Origin: Deinococcus hopiensis KR-140
GTDB lineage: Bacteria > Deinococcota > Deinococci > Deinococcales > Deinococcaceae
Assembly (NCBI RefSeq): GCF_900176165.1
Contig: NZ_FWWU01000009.1
Coordinates: 1,428,501-1,492,500, forward strand
Direction of reading: 5' to 3'
DNA length: 64,000 bases
In this document: one piece after another, positions 40,193 through 50,768 of the stretch
Layout of the letters: every line of letters begins with the position of its first letter
Numbering within the stretch: the first letter of the stretch is position 1
Notes under the pieces: generated by a model
Seen by the model: the letters and a program-made list of their open reading frames with translations, nothing else
Databases searched by the model: none
Told to the model about the DNA's origin: nothing
Position numbers and translations under genes: made by a program

Positions 40193-41043
40193 GCGCCGCC
40201 CCCACTCCGCAGCAGCAGGAACAGCACCAGCGCCCCGGCAGCGATCAGCACCCAGCGCACGAGCTGGGGATTGGTCGCCAGCCCACCGCCCCGGCCGCGC
40301 ATCTCCTCGCGCGAGTCCTCCTGCGCGCGCCGCACGCTCAGGCGCTGGGCCCGGCGAATGGCCCCCACCGACTCTTGAACCTTGCCCTGCCGCCGCAGCG
40401 CCACACCGAGGTTGTGGTGCGCGCCGTCGTACTCGGGATTCAGGCGCAGCGCCTCGCGGTACTGCGCCTCGGCCGCCGCTGGGTTCCCCCCCTCCAACTC
40501 CAAGTTCCCCAGATTCGTCAGGGCCCGGTAGTGCCCCGCGTCCGCCGCCACGGCTTCGCCGAACAGGGCGCGGGCCTCGCCCGCTTCCTCGCGCAGCGCG
40601 TGCAACACGCCCAACAGGTTCAGCGCCTCGGGCCGGGTCAGGGGATGGTCCAGCGCGGGGACCAAACGGACGCGCAGCGCCTCCGGTTCCGTCTCTCCGC
40701 CCGTGCCGCGCCCCAGACCGTCCAGCGCAGCGAGCGCTGCCTCCAGCGTTCCGGGCCGCAGCAGCGAGCGCAGCAGCGCGGCCTCGCCGGTCAGCCCCAC
40801 TTCCGCTGCCCGGTCCAGGGCCTCGCGCAGCCCCGCCCCCACCCGCTTCGCCTGGGGCAGTTTGCGTGCCCGTACGGCGTCTTGCACGTTCACCACGTCC
40901 TCCAGCACGTCCGTTACCTCGGGCCGTACACCCGAGAGCCGCGCCGTCGCCAGCGCCCGACGCCACTCGCCCGTGCGGGCGAAGGTCTCCCACCTAAGCG
41001 GGGCGTCGGGCGTCGAGAGGGTCGCGGGGCCGGGGTCCGTCAT
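40189..41043 (-). CDS. Tetratricopeptide-repeat protein with C-terminal membrane anchor
   Basis: A 284-aa protein with helical repeats: EALNLLGVLHALREEAGEARALFGEA, then YRALTNLGNLELEGGN and YDGAHHNLGVALRRQGKVQ (about 170-235) are canonical TPR units. A C-terminal transmembrane segment (VRWVLIAAGALVLFLLL, about 263-279) anchors it as a tail-anchored protein with the repeats in the cytoplasm. The partner is unknown. The ATG at 41043 lies 6 nt from the shared palindromic -10 box and leads the TPR-nnr-DUF4388 operon. Confidence 0.87.
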   Translation of the reverse strand: MTDPGPATLSTPDAPLRWETFARTGEWRRALATARLSGVRPEVTDVLEDVVNVQDAVRARKLPQAKRVGAGLREALDRAAEVGLTGEAALLRSLLRPGTLEAALAALDGLGRGTGGETEPEALRVRLVPALDHPLTRPEALNLLGVLHALREEAGEARALFGEAVAADAGHYRALTNLGNLELEGGNPAAAEAQYREALRLNPEYDGAHHNLGVALRRQGKVQESVGAIRRAQRLSVRRAQEDSREEMRGRGGGLATNPQLVRWVLIAAGALVLFLLLRSGGGA

Positions 41044-41049
41044 GGGCGG

Positions 41050-41057
41050 AGTATACT
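41050..41057. promoter_or_regulatory. Shared palindromic -10 box AGTATACT of rsmA and the TPR operon
   Basis: AGTATACT is its own reverse complement and contains TATACT on both strands. Only 24 bp separate the two divergent start codons (ATG 41043 on minus, GTG 41068 on plus). The box ends 6 nt from the minus start and 10 nt from the plus start, so one site can serve both nearly leaderless genes. Confidence 0.6.
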
Positions 41058-41067
41058 GACGCGCTCT

Positions 41068-41928
41068 GTGACCCGCCCTGACCCCACCGATTTCCCCACG
41101 TCCACGCTGCCCCTGTACTCGCCTACCCGGGTGCGCGACCTGCTGGCCCGCCACGGATTGAAACCCACCAAGAGCCTGGGGCAGAACTTCCTGATCGACG
41201 GCAACATCCTGCGCGCCATCGCCGAGGCAGGTGGGGCCGCGCCCGGCGTGCCCGTGCTGGAAATCGGTCCTGGCCTGGGTGTGCTGACCCGCGAGATCGC
41301 CTCCCGGGGCGCGCAGGTTACGGCCCTGGAGAAGGACGAGCGGCTCAGGCCGGTCCTGTCCGAGACGCTCGCCGGACTGGACGTGCGCGTGATCTGGGGC
41401 GACGCCCTCGACTTCGACTACGCCTCGCTTCCCGAGGGCACCCGCGTCATCGCCAACCTGCCCTACTACATTACCGGCGTGCTGCTCTCGCGCTTCATGC
41501 ACGCGCCGGGCGTGGTGTCGGCCACAGTCCTGGTGCAGAAGGAAGTGGGTCAGCGCCTCGCCTCGCGCCCTGGCGAGGACAACTACGGTTTCCTCAGCGC
41601 CCTGGCCGCCCTGCACGGAACGGTCCGGCACATCCGCGACGTGCCCAAGGGGGCTTTCCTCCCCGCGCCCGACGTCACGAGCAGCGTGGTGCGGCTGGAC
41701 TTCGACCGCACCCGCCCGCTGCCGGACCCGGCCTTCCTGAAATTCGTGGAGACCGCGCTGCACCACCGCCGCAAGACCCTGCGCAACAACCTGCGCCTGA
41801 GTGGCCTGGACGGCGAGGCCGTCGGTGAGGCCCTGCAGGAAGCAGGACTGCGCTCCGATGTGCGCGCCGAGGACGTGCCCCTGGCGGACCTGCAGCGGGT
41901 CGCCGCTGTGCTCGGCGTGATACGTTAG
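41068..41928 (+). CDS. rsmA: 16S rRNA dimethyladenosine transferase
   Basis: A 286-aa KsgA/RsmA enzyme that dimethylates two adjacent adenosines in helix 45 of 16S rRNA late in 30S assembly. GLKPTKSLGQNFLID (about 32-46) and the SAM motif VLEIGPGLGVLTREIA are diagnostic, with the catalytic VIANLPYYITGVLLSR (family NLPY) near residue 130. The start is GTG at 41068, given by the TATACT box and in-frame conservation; the extra upstream frame overlaps the divergent gene and is rejected. Confidence 0.96.
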   Translation: MTRPDPTDFPTSTLPLYSPTRVRDLLARHGLKPTKSLGQNFLIDGNILRAIAEAGGAAPGVPVLEIGPGLGVLTREIASRGAQVTALEKDERLRPVLSETLAGLDVRVIWGDALDFDYASLPEGTRVIANLPYYITGVLLSRFMHAPGVVSATVLVQKEVGQRLASRPGEDNYGFLSALAALHGTVRHIRDVPKGAFLPAPDVTSSVVRLDFDRTRPLPDPAFLKFVETALHHRRKTLRNNLRLSGLDGEAVGEALQEAGLRSDVRAEDVPLADLQRVAAVLGVIR

Positions 41929-42085
41929 CGGCACGTCTCCCGCAGACCCCGCGAGCGCCCTGCCCCGACGGGGAGCGGACGCCTCGCATTCAGGGCCTGT
42001 CCGTCCAGACGCCATTTGACTTCTTCCCGCCCCCACGGCGTATTCGAGGGCCGTTCTGCTTTCTCCGGCCCGGAGGTTTCCCCAC

Positions 42086-43018
42086 GTGAAGTTCTACGTC
42101 ATCGGTGACGTCACCGTCGATCATCTGTACCACCTCTCCCGCCTCCCCGAACCCGGTGAGGAGGTGGCCCCCACGCGCGCCACCATGCAGCCCGGCGGTG
42201 CGGGCGGCACCATCAGCGTGACCCTGGCCCGGCTCGGGCACACGGTCACGCTCGCCGCGCGGGTGGGGGACGACCCCTTCGCAGAGTACGCCCTCGCCAG
42301 CGTGCGCGAGAGCGGCGTGTCGCAGGCCGCGATTCAACAGGACCCCGAACTGCTCACCAGCACCATCACCGTCATGCAGACGCCCGACGGCCAGCGCGCC
42401 ATGATCAGTCACGGAGCTGCCAACCGCCAGCTTGACCCCGCCAAGCTCAAGAAAAAGGACATTGAGGGCGCTGACGCCCTGATCGTCAGCGCCTACAGCC
42501 TCACCGAGGGGCCTCAGCGCGAGTACGCCCTCAAGGCGATCGAGATGGCGCAGAAGGCCAAGAAACCGGTGCCGGTCTTTATCGACCTCGGCACGGGGGC
42601 CGTGAACAAGGTGGGGGGCGAACTCATCGCCAACGTGACGGGGGCGGACTACCTCACCCTTAACCAGCAGGAACTCCTCGCCCTGACCGGCACGAACAGC
42701 ATCTCCACCGCACTCGCCAAGCTCGGGGCAGCGGGCGCGCGGCGCGTGGTGGTGAAGGTGGGCCGCATGGGCTCCATCGTCTGGACGCCCACCGAGACCG
42801 AACTTGTGGACGCGATCAAGCCCGAGGGCCAGGTGGTGGACAGCACGGGGGCCGGCGACACCTTCACCGCCGCGTTCGCCCACGCCGTCCTGACGGGGCA
42901 GCCCTTGCCCCAGGCCGCCCGCATCGCCAACGCCGCGGGTGGCCTCGCTGCCACCCGCGTCGGCGCGCAGGCCCGCTCCATCACCCCCGCTGACCTCGAA
43001 GCGGCGCTCGCCCGCTGA
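42086..43018 (+). CDS. PfkB-family carbohydrate kinase (ribokinase-like)
   Basis: A 310-aa sugar or nucleoside kinase. The PfkB N-terminal block GGAGGTISVTLARLGH (about 38-52, family GGAxxNVA) and the C-terminal signature VVDSTGAGDTFTAAFAHAVL with the catalytic aspartate (about 250-269) are clear. The substrate cannot be told. The start is GTG 42086 with CGGAGG 10 nt upstream. A rho-independent terminator follows 19 nt after the stop. Confidence 0.92.
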   Translation: MKFYVIGDVTVDHLYHLSRLPEPGEEVAPTRATMQPGGAGGTISVTLARLGHTVTLAARVGDDPFAEYALASVRESGVSQAAIQQDPELLTSTITVMQTPDGQRAMISHGAANRQLDPAKLKKKDIEGADALIVSAYSLTEGPQREYALKAIEMAQKAKKPVPVFIDLGTGAVNKVGGELIANVTGADYLTLNQQELLALTGTNSISTALAKLGAAGARRVVVKVGRMGSIVWTPTETELVDAIKPEGQVVDSTGAGDTFTAAFAHAVLTGQPLPQAARIANAAGGLAATRVGAQARSITPADLEAALAR

Positions 43019-43036
43019 GTTCGCCGTTGTCCCGTT

Positions 43037-43061
43037 CCCGGCCTGAGAAGGCCGGGGTTTT
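43037..43061 (+). terminator. Intrinsic terminator of the PfkB-kinase gene
   Basis: CCCGGCC (43037-43043), loop TGAGAA, GGCCGGG (43050-43056), then GTTTT. Confidence 0.75.
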
Positions 43062-43110
43062 CGCTTCAAGGGTGGTTTTTGCTCCCCGCCCTCCGCCCCC
43101 CCTTCTGCCT

Positions 43111-43116
43111 TACCCT
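43111..43116 (+). promoter_or_regulatory. -10 box TACCCT of the gamma-glutamyltransferase-like gene
   Basis: TACCCT-GTCTTGC-ATG, identical over 16 bases to the start region of the adenosyltransferase gene (13410-13425, minus). Confidence 0.5.
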
Positions 43117-43123
43117 GTCTTGC

Positions 43124-44719
43124 ATGCCCTTCCAACCTGAATACTCCGCCGTCCGGCGCCCGGTCTACGCCCAGCGGGGCATGGTGGCCACCTCACAGCC
43201 CCTCGCCGCGCAGGTGGGGCTGGGTATTCTCCAGGCGGGTGGCAATGCCGTGGACGCGGCCATCGCCACCGCCGCCGCCCTGACCGTGCTGGAGCCCACC
43301 AGCAACGGCATCGGCGGCGACCTCTTCGCCCTGGTGTGGAGCGGGGGAGAGCTGTACGGTCTGAACGCCAGCGGCGCGGCTCCGGCCGCCCTGAGCCTCG
43401 ACAGCCTGCCTGGAGGTGCGATGCCCCGGCACGGCTGGACACCCGTGACGGTGCCCGGTGCAGTGCGGGGCTGGGCCGATCTCCACATGCGTTTCGGCCG
43501 CCTGCCTTTTGCGGACGTGCTCGCACCCGCCATCGGTTATGCCCGCGGAGGCGCCCCCCTCTCGCCCGTTCTCGCCGCCAACTGGGCGCGGGCGACCCGC
43601 ATCTACCGCGCCCTGGGCCTGCCGTTTTTTGGCGAGTGGTTCCGGACTTTTGCCCCGGACGGCTTTGCTCCTGCCCCGGGGGCCCTGTGGCGCAGTGAGG
43701 CCCATGCCCGGACGCTGGAGCAGATCGCCGCCACGGGGGGAGGGTCCTTCTACGAGGGCGAACTCGCCGCGCAGATCGGCGCGCACTCGCAGGCCACCGG
43801 TGGTTTTCTGCGCGCTTCGGACCTCGCCGCCCACCGCTCGGAATGGGTGACGCCCATTCACGTCCGCTACGGTGACCACCTCGTTCACGAGATTCCCCCC
43901 AACGGCCAGGGCATCGCCGCCCTGATCGCCCTCCAGGTCCTGGACGGCCTGGAGCTGCCCGATCACCGCGACGATCCGGACGGCCTGCACCTCGGGATCG
44001 AGGCGATGAAGCGCGGTTTCCACGACGCCCATACGTTCGTGGGTGATCCCCGTCATACGCCTGTGAACGTAGAACACCTTCTCTCGGACGCGAATACGCA
44101 GGCCCACCGCGCCTACCTCTCGGGGGCCGCCCACGATCCAGCCACCCATGCCCCCAGTGCGGGCGGCACCGTCTACCTCGCGGCGGCTGACGGAGAGGGC
44201 AATATGGTCAGCCTGATTCAGAGCAACTACATGGGGTTCGGCAGCGGCATCGTGGTGCCCGGCACCGGCATCGCCCTGCATAACCGGGGCCACAACTTTA
44301 GCCTGCAGGCGGACCATCCCAACGCCCTCATGCCCGGCAAGCGCCCGTACCACACCATTATTCCCGGCTTCCTGACGCGTGCCGACGGCACGCCCGTCGG
44401 GCCTTTCGGCGTCATGGGCGGTTTTATGCAGCCCCAGGGGCACGTGCAGGTCATCTTGAACACCCTGCGCTACGGCCTGGACCCCCAGCAAGCGCTGGAC
44501 GCTCCGCGCTGGCAATGGCTCTCAGGCCGGGCGGTGGAGCTGGAACCGGCCTTCGGTGCAGGGGTGGCGCGTGCCCTCGCTGCCCGTGGGCACGAGGTCC
44601 GGGTGCAGCTCGATTCCGGTTCCTTCGGGCGCGGCCAGATGATCCGCCGCAATCCCGGGACAGGGGTGCTGGAGGGCGGCACCGAGAGCCGCGCGGACGG
44701 GCATATCGCGGTGTGGTAG
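43124..44719 (+). CDS. Gamma-glutamyltransferase family protein
   Basis: A 531-aa Ntn-hydrolase of the gamma-glutamyltranspeptidase/cephalosporin acylase family. The N-terminal block GMVATSQPLAAQVGLGILQ and GGNAVDAAIATAAALTVLEP are diagnostic, and the self-cleavage threonine is expected in SAGGTVYLAAADGEGNMVS (about residues 345-363), after which the small subunit begins. There is no signal peptide, unlike periplasmic GGT, so a cytoplasmic amidase-like role is likely. The substrate is unknown. Confidence 0.92.
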   Translation: MPFQPEYSAVRRPVYAQRGMVATSQPLAAQVGLGILQAGGNAVDAAIATAAALTVLEPTSNGIGGDLFALVWSGGELYGLNASGAAPAALSLDSLPGGAMPRHGWTPVTVPGAVRGWADLHMRFGRLPFADVLAPAIGYARGGAPLSPVLAANWARATRIYRALGLPFFGEWFRTFAPDGFAPAPGALWRSEAHARTLEQIAATGGGSFYEGELAAQIGAHSQATGGFLRASDLAAHRSEWVTPIHVRYGDHLVHEIPPNGQGIAALIALQVLDGLELPDHRDDPDGLHLGIEAMKRGFHDAHTFVGDPRHTPVNVEHLLSDANTQAHRAYLSGAAHDPATHAPSAGGTVYLAAADGEGNMVSLIQSNYMGFGSGIVVPGTGIALHNRGHNFSLQADHPNALMPGKRPYHTIIPGFLTRADGTPVGPFGVMGGFMQPQGHVQVILNTLRYGLDPQQALDAPRWQWLSGRAVELEPAFGAGVARALAARGHEVRVQLDSGSFGRGQMIRRNPGTGVLEGGTESRADGHIAVW

Positions 44720-44727
44720 GCCCCCGT

Positions 44728-45552
44728 CTACCCCTGGCCTCCCACATACTCCTCGCTGAGGTTCCATAGCCTCAGCGCTGCCCCGTCGTCCAGCGCCTGC
44801 GCAGCGGGGCGCGCCTCGCGCTCCTGATCGAAGTAGCGCCCGGTGGCGGTGATGCTCGCGTCACTGGCCAGCAGGATGCTCGTCCGTGCGCCCTGCTCGG
44901 GCGAGATGGCGAAGCGGTCTATCACGCCCCATACGCGGTTAAAGAAACCGCCGTTGTTGTACCCGAAACCCGTTCGGACGCGGCCCGGATGCAGACTGTT
45001 GCTCCGTATTCTCGGCTCGCGGCGGGCGAGCTCACGGGCAAACAGCACGTTGGCGAGCTTGCTCTGGTTATACGCTGCCCACCCGCTGTAGCCGTGCCGG
45101 AACTCCGGGTCATCGAAGCGGACGCGCCCAAAGGCGTGCGCCGATGACGAGACGGTGATCACCCGGGCCTCCGCCGCCCGCAGCAGCGGCAGCAGTTCGC
45201 GCGTCAGCAAGAAGGGCGCGAGGTGGTTGAGCGCCCACGTGGTCTCGGTGCCCTCCCGCGTTTCCTGCCGCCGGTTGAACAGGCCTCCAGCGTTGTTTAC
45301 CAGCACGTCGAGTCGCCTGGACCGCTCCTGGAACTTGGCGGCGGCCTGCCGCACTCCCGCGAGTTCGGACAGGTCCTCCACCAGCGTCCCCGCGGCACCG
45401 ATTTCCCGCGCCACCTCCGCCGTCTTCTCCGGGTTGCGCCCCAGAACCCACACCCACGCCCCCTTGCGCGCCAGTTCCCGCGCCGTCACCAGGCCGATGC
45501 CGCCCGTCGCGCCCGTGACCAGCACCGTCTTGCCCGCCATTCCCTCAGTCAT
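44728..45552 (-). CDS. Short-chain dehydrogenase/reductase
   Basis: A 274-aa Rossmann-fold oxidoreductase: cofactor loop VTGATGGIGLVTAREL (about 12-27), LVNNAGG (about 84-90), the catalytic serine in VITVSSSAH and the Tyr/Lys pair in YNQSK (about 160-164). Together with the long C-terminal part this is closest to the retinol dehydrogenase/WW-domain-oxidoreductase-like group. The substrate is unknown. TATCCT (45559-45564) lies 6 nt before the ATG. It is convergent with the GGT-like gene, with 8 bp between stops. Confidence 0.92.
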   Translation of the reverse strand: MTEGMAGKTVLVTGATGGIGLVTARELARKGAWVWVLGRNPEKTAEVAREIGAAGTLVEDLSELAGVRQAAAKFQERSRRLDVLVNNAGGLFNRRQETREGTETTWALNHLAPFLLTRELLPLLRAAEARVITVSSSAHAFGRVRFDDPEFRHGYSGWAAYNQSKLANVLFARELARREPRIRSNSLHPGRVRTGFGYNNGGFFNRVWGVIDRFAISPEQGARTSILLASDASITATGRYFDQEREARPAAQALDDGAALRLWNLSEEYVGGQG

Positions 45553-45585
45553 GCGGCCAGGATAGGGCGGTGCCCATCCCAGACC

Positions 45586-45620
45586 AAAAAAGGTAAGGCT
45601 GACCCGTTTGACGTCAGCCT
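45586..45620 (-). terminator. Intrinsic terminator of recG
   Basis: On the minus strand AGGCTGAC-n9-GTCAGCCT is followed by TACC and a run of six T (45586-45591), 92 nt beyond the recG stop. Confidence 0.7.
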
Positions 45621-45711
45621 CCCGGCGCGGCGGGGATCACTGACCCGCCTTTAAATTGTTGCGCTGATGACCCCAGTGTACGGGGCAGATCTCACGGCGC
45701 TGTCACAACCG

Positions 45712-48057
<2,346 letters not shown>

Positions 48058-48064
48058 CGCGCTC

Positions 48065-48070
48065 AGGCTA
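48065..48070 (-). promoter_or_regulatory. -10 box TAGCCT of recG
   Basis: Minus-strand TAGCCT followed by GAGCGCG (7 nt) and the ATG. Confidence 0.5.
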
Positions 48071-48221
48071 CCAGCCGGTCGGCCCGAGGGCGGGAAGGCG
48101 CATCACGCTGAAGAATATATATCACAAACGGTGCTGGGGAAACCGCACAACCCGTTCTCGGGAAATGGCAAACAGATTTTGCCCGCCCGGTTCCAGGAGC
48201 AGGCGCTGCTTGTTCCTCTCC

Positions 48222-49154
48222 TCAATGCTTGCGCCCCAGCATGTGCATTCCCACCACGACCGCCGCACCCACCAACAGGCCCACCATGCCTGAGCCCATC
48301 GTCTCCACGGCCCACTCCACCGCGCCCGAGCCGAAGGGCACGGCGTGACCCGCCCGGTGCGCGTCCTCGTGGAGGACGCGCACCGGGCGGGTCACGCCGA
48401 ACTTCTCGAGTCCGTCGAGCAGGATGTGCCCGCCCACCCACAGCATCGCCGCGGTGCCCACCGACGACAGCAGTGACATGACGGCCGGCATGCCCCGCAC
48501 CAGCCCGCGTCCAAAGGCCCGACCTGCGCTGGAACCCCGCTCCGCCAACCGTAACCCGAAGTCGTCCATCTTCACGATGAGCCCCACCACGCCGTAGACG
48601 AGCGCCGTAATCATCACCGCCACCACCGCCAGAATCAGCGCGCGGGCAAAGAAGTTCTGGTCCGCCACCTCTGCCAGCGCAATCGCCATGATCTCCGCCG
48701 AGAGGATAAAGTCGGTCCGCACTGCGCCCGACACCATCTGCTCCTCATGCGCGGAACTGTTTCGCTGGGCTGGGTCCTCCTCGGCGCCCTCGTGGTGCCC
48801 GGCAACAGCCTCGTACAGCTTTTCGGCGCCCTCGTAGCACAGGTAGGTGCCGCCCAGCATCAGCAGCGGCGTGATGGCCCACGGCAGGAACTGGCTGAGC
48901 AGCAGTGCGGCAGGCAGGATAAACGCGAGTTTGTTGCGCAGCGAACCGCGCGCAATCCGCCAGATGATGTGCAGTTCACGCTCTGGCGCAAATCCGGCCA
49001 CATACCTGGGCGTGACGGCGGTGTCGTCCACCACCACGCCGATGGCCTTGATCCCCGCCTTGCCCGCCGCCGCGCCGATGTCGTCCACCGACGCGGCCGC
49101 CAGCTTGGCGATGGCCGCCACGTCGTCGAGCAGCGCCACCAGGCCGCCACTCAT
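48222..49154 (-). CDS. DUF808 (YedI-like) inner-membrane protein
   Basis: A 310-aa polytopic membrane protein beginning MSGGLVALLDDVAAIAKLAAASVDD, the conserved DUF808 start, followed by GAAAGKAGIKAIGVVVDDTAVTPRYV. Five or six TM segments are visible, including LAFILPAALLLSQFLPWAI, LILAVVAVMITALVYGVVGL and MVGLLVGAAVVVGMHML. The function of the family is unknown. The ATG at 49154 is chosen because it begins the family's conserved N-terminus. The gene contains a long perfect palindrome. Confidence 0.88.
   Translation of the reverse strand: MSGGLVALLDDVAAIAKLAAASVDDIGAAAGKAGIKAIGVVVDDTAVTPRYVAGFAPERELHIIWRIARGSLRNKLAFILPAALLLSQFLPWAITPLLMLGGTYLCYEGAEKLYEAVAGHHEGAEEDPAQRNSSAHEEQMVSGAVRTDFILSAEIMAIALAEVADQNFFARALILAVVAVMITALVYGVVGLIVKMDDFGLRLAERGSSAGRAFGRGLVRGMPAVMSLLSSVGTAAMLWVGGHILLDGLEKFGVTRPVRVLHEDAHRAGHAVPFGSGAVEWAVETMGSGMVGLLVGAAVVVGMHMLGRKH
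48341..48399. repeat. Perfect 28-bp-arm palindrome inside the DUF808 gene
   Basis: Arms 48341-48368 and 48372-48399 are exact reverse complements separated by 3 nt (GTG). The coding frame runs through it, giving VTRPVRVLHEDAHRAGH on the protein. Such an arm length with so small a loop would extrude as a cruciform or fold into a very stable RNA hairpin. Confidence 0.9.
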
Positions 49155-49258
49155 CGCGAGACCCCAGGCGCGGGAGAGGGGCGGTAGGAAAAGGAGACAG
49201 GGCAAAGGCAGGCAACCATCAGGTCACCAGCCTATCAACCCGGTTCCCTCGGCGCCGC

Positions 49259-49801
49259 TTAGGAAGTCTTGCTCTCCGCCGCCAGCTGCTCCAGCCCCCG
49301 CCGCAGCGCCCGGCGATGTGCAGCCATATGCCAGGTGGTCATACGCATCCAGTCCAGTCCGTCAAGTTGCCCCAGGAAGGGATGAAAATAGGTGCGGGCA
49401 GGATTCGCCTCCGGCTGCAACGCTGACAATACCTCTCCGGCCTGCGCGTGCCGCTCCAGCAGCGGCCCGAACTCCTCTCCAGCTCCAGGTTCCGTTCCGG
49501 GCGGGGCCTGCCGCTTGCCGTCTTTCATCACACCGCGCTGTTCGGGACCGGCGCGCAGTTCCCGGTCCGACAGCAGCAACTGGACCAGTCGTCCGGTGTT
49601 CTCGTTTACCCGGATCACGTGCTCGGTTTCCTGCGCGGGGGACCACTCGCGCTCTGGCAATCGCGTGTGCCAGTGGGTGACGGCCGCCCGGGCCGTCTCT
49701 CCGAAGGCCCGCAGCTCCTCCCGAAACCGCTCGGCCGTCACTTCTGCCGTCGGGTAGGCCTCACGCAGCTGGGCAAGTTGCCCTCCATTCACTGAATGCA
49801 T
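49259..49801 (-). CDS. DinB-like (DinB/YfiT superfamily) protein
   Basis: A 180-aa four-helix-bundle protein with the three metal-binding histidines expected for the superfamily: one in AVTHWHTRL (about 42), one in ETEHVIRV (about 61) and one in WHMAAHRR (about 160). Deinococcus genomes carry many such genes; members include putative thiol-dependent S-transferases. TACACT (49808-49813) is 6 nt before the ATG. Its start lies within the last codons of the HAD gene upstream (13-nt overlap). Confidence 0.85.
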   Translation of the reverse strand: MHSVNGGQLAQLREAYPTAEVTAERFREELRAFGETARAAVTHWHTRLPEREWSPAQETEHVIRVNENTGRLVQLLLSDRELRAGPEQRGVMKDGKRQAPPGTEPGAGEEFGPLLERHAQAGEVLSALQPEANPARTYFHPFLGQLDGLDWMRMTTWHMAAHRRALRRGLEQLAAESKTS

Positions 49802-50613
49802 GCCGGCAGTGTACCCGCCTCCAGCGAGAGGGCCAGCCGCACCGCCTCCGCGAGCCCACCCTCATCCACATGGCCGACGAAATGCCGGGCCGCCGCCCGC
49901 GCCTCGGCGTCCGCGTTGCCCATCGCCACGGGGTGCCCCACAACGGCCATCGCCGTCACGTCGTTGTGGCCGTCGCCCACCATCATCACGTTTTCCAGAA
50001 GCACGCCATAGGCTGCCGCCACCCGCGTCACCGCGCTGCCCTTGCTCACCCCGGCGCGCGTTACGCTGATAAACATCACGTCCGGCATCACCGGGCTCCC
50101 TGCAGGATGCAGGTCCAGCCCCGGGTGAGGCTCGGCCTGAACCACTGGCGACTCCGCCTGCGGCACCACCCACTGGGCCCGCACCCGTGTGCCTGTCAGC
50201 GAGTCGGGCGACCTCGGCTGATAGGGAAGACCCAGCAGCTCAGCGTGCCGCCGCGCGTACTCTCCCGGCTGCGTGACCGCGTATTCCGTGTCGGTGTACA
50301 CCTCCAGCAGCCGCCCCTTGTGCGCTGCCCGGTCCAGCAGCAGCGTGAGGGCCTCTTCGGGCAACGCCTCGGACAGACTCTCGCCCGTGCCCACATTCAC
50401 CACCGACGCTCCATTCTGAAAGACGTGCCACCCGTCCGGGTCCAGCCGGCGGGCATAGCCGAGCGCGTTGCCCAGCGCTGGCCGCCCCGAACACAGCGCC
50501 ACGCGTACCCCCCGGCTCCGCGCCTCTGCGAGCGCCGCCCACACGTCCTCCCGAACCACGTTGCCCGTGCCCACCAGCGTTCCGTCGACATCCACACAAA
50601 TCAGTCCCAGCAC
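49789..50613 (-). CDS. HAD-superfamily (Cof-like, IIB) hydrolase
   Basis: A 274-aa phosphatase: motif I ICVDVDGTLVGTG (about 5-17, nucleophile and acid aspartates), motif II in VALCSGRPALGN, the lysine of motif III in SKGSAVTRV and motif IV MMVGDGHNDVTAM. The alpha/beta cap between motifs II and III places it in subclass IIB, which dephosphorylates sugar phosphates or cofactors such as PLP and flavins. The start is GTG 50613 with AGGAGG 5 nt upstream, so it is leadered. An in-frame ATG at 50712 precedes a non-conserved segment and is rejected. Confidence 0.92.
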   Translation of the reverse strand: MLGLICVDVDGTLVGTGNVVREDVWAALAEARSRGVRVALCSGRPALGNALGYARRLDPDGWHVFQNGASVVNVGTGESLSEALPEEALTLLLDRAAHKGRLLEVYTDTEYAVTQPGEYARRHAELLGLPYQPRSPDSLTGTRVRAQWVVPQAESPVVQAEPHPGLDLHPAGSPVMPDVMFISVTRAGVSKGSAVTRVAAAYGVLLENVMMVGDGHNDVTAMAVVGHPVAMGNADAEARAAARHFVGHVDEGGLAEAVRLALSLEAGTLPACIQ

Positions 50614-50768
50614 AGCGCCTCCTGCATGCGGGGCAGTGTACGGCGGCGGGCAAGGGAAGGCCCAGGGGCTGCGTGGATGAGACGAAGAAAGATGCGAATA
50701 TATACAATACAAGACTGGGATACTCCAGGCGTGAAGCGGAGGATCACGCCCCCCGCGTCGCCCACCCT

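Noticed and set aside
37935..40997. Plus-strand open frame of 1020 aa
   Set aside because: Proline/arginine/serine-rich shadow across DUF4388, nnr and the TPR gene.
48100..48130. AATATATATCAC stretch upstream of recG as a promoter
   Set aside because: Gene orientation does not fit a nearby start codon other than recG, which already has a well-spaced TAGCCT box.
48341..48399. Interpretation of the long palindrome as a terminator, attC site or CRISPR repeat
   Set aside because: It lies inside an intact coding frame, occurs once, and has no spacer array or integron context.
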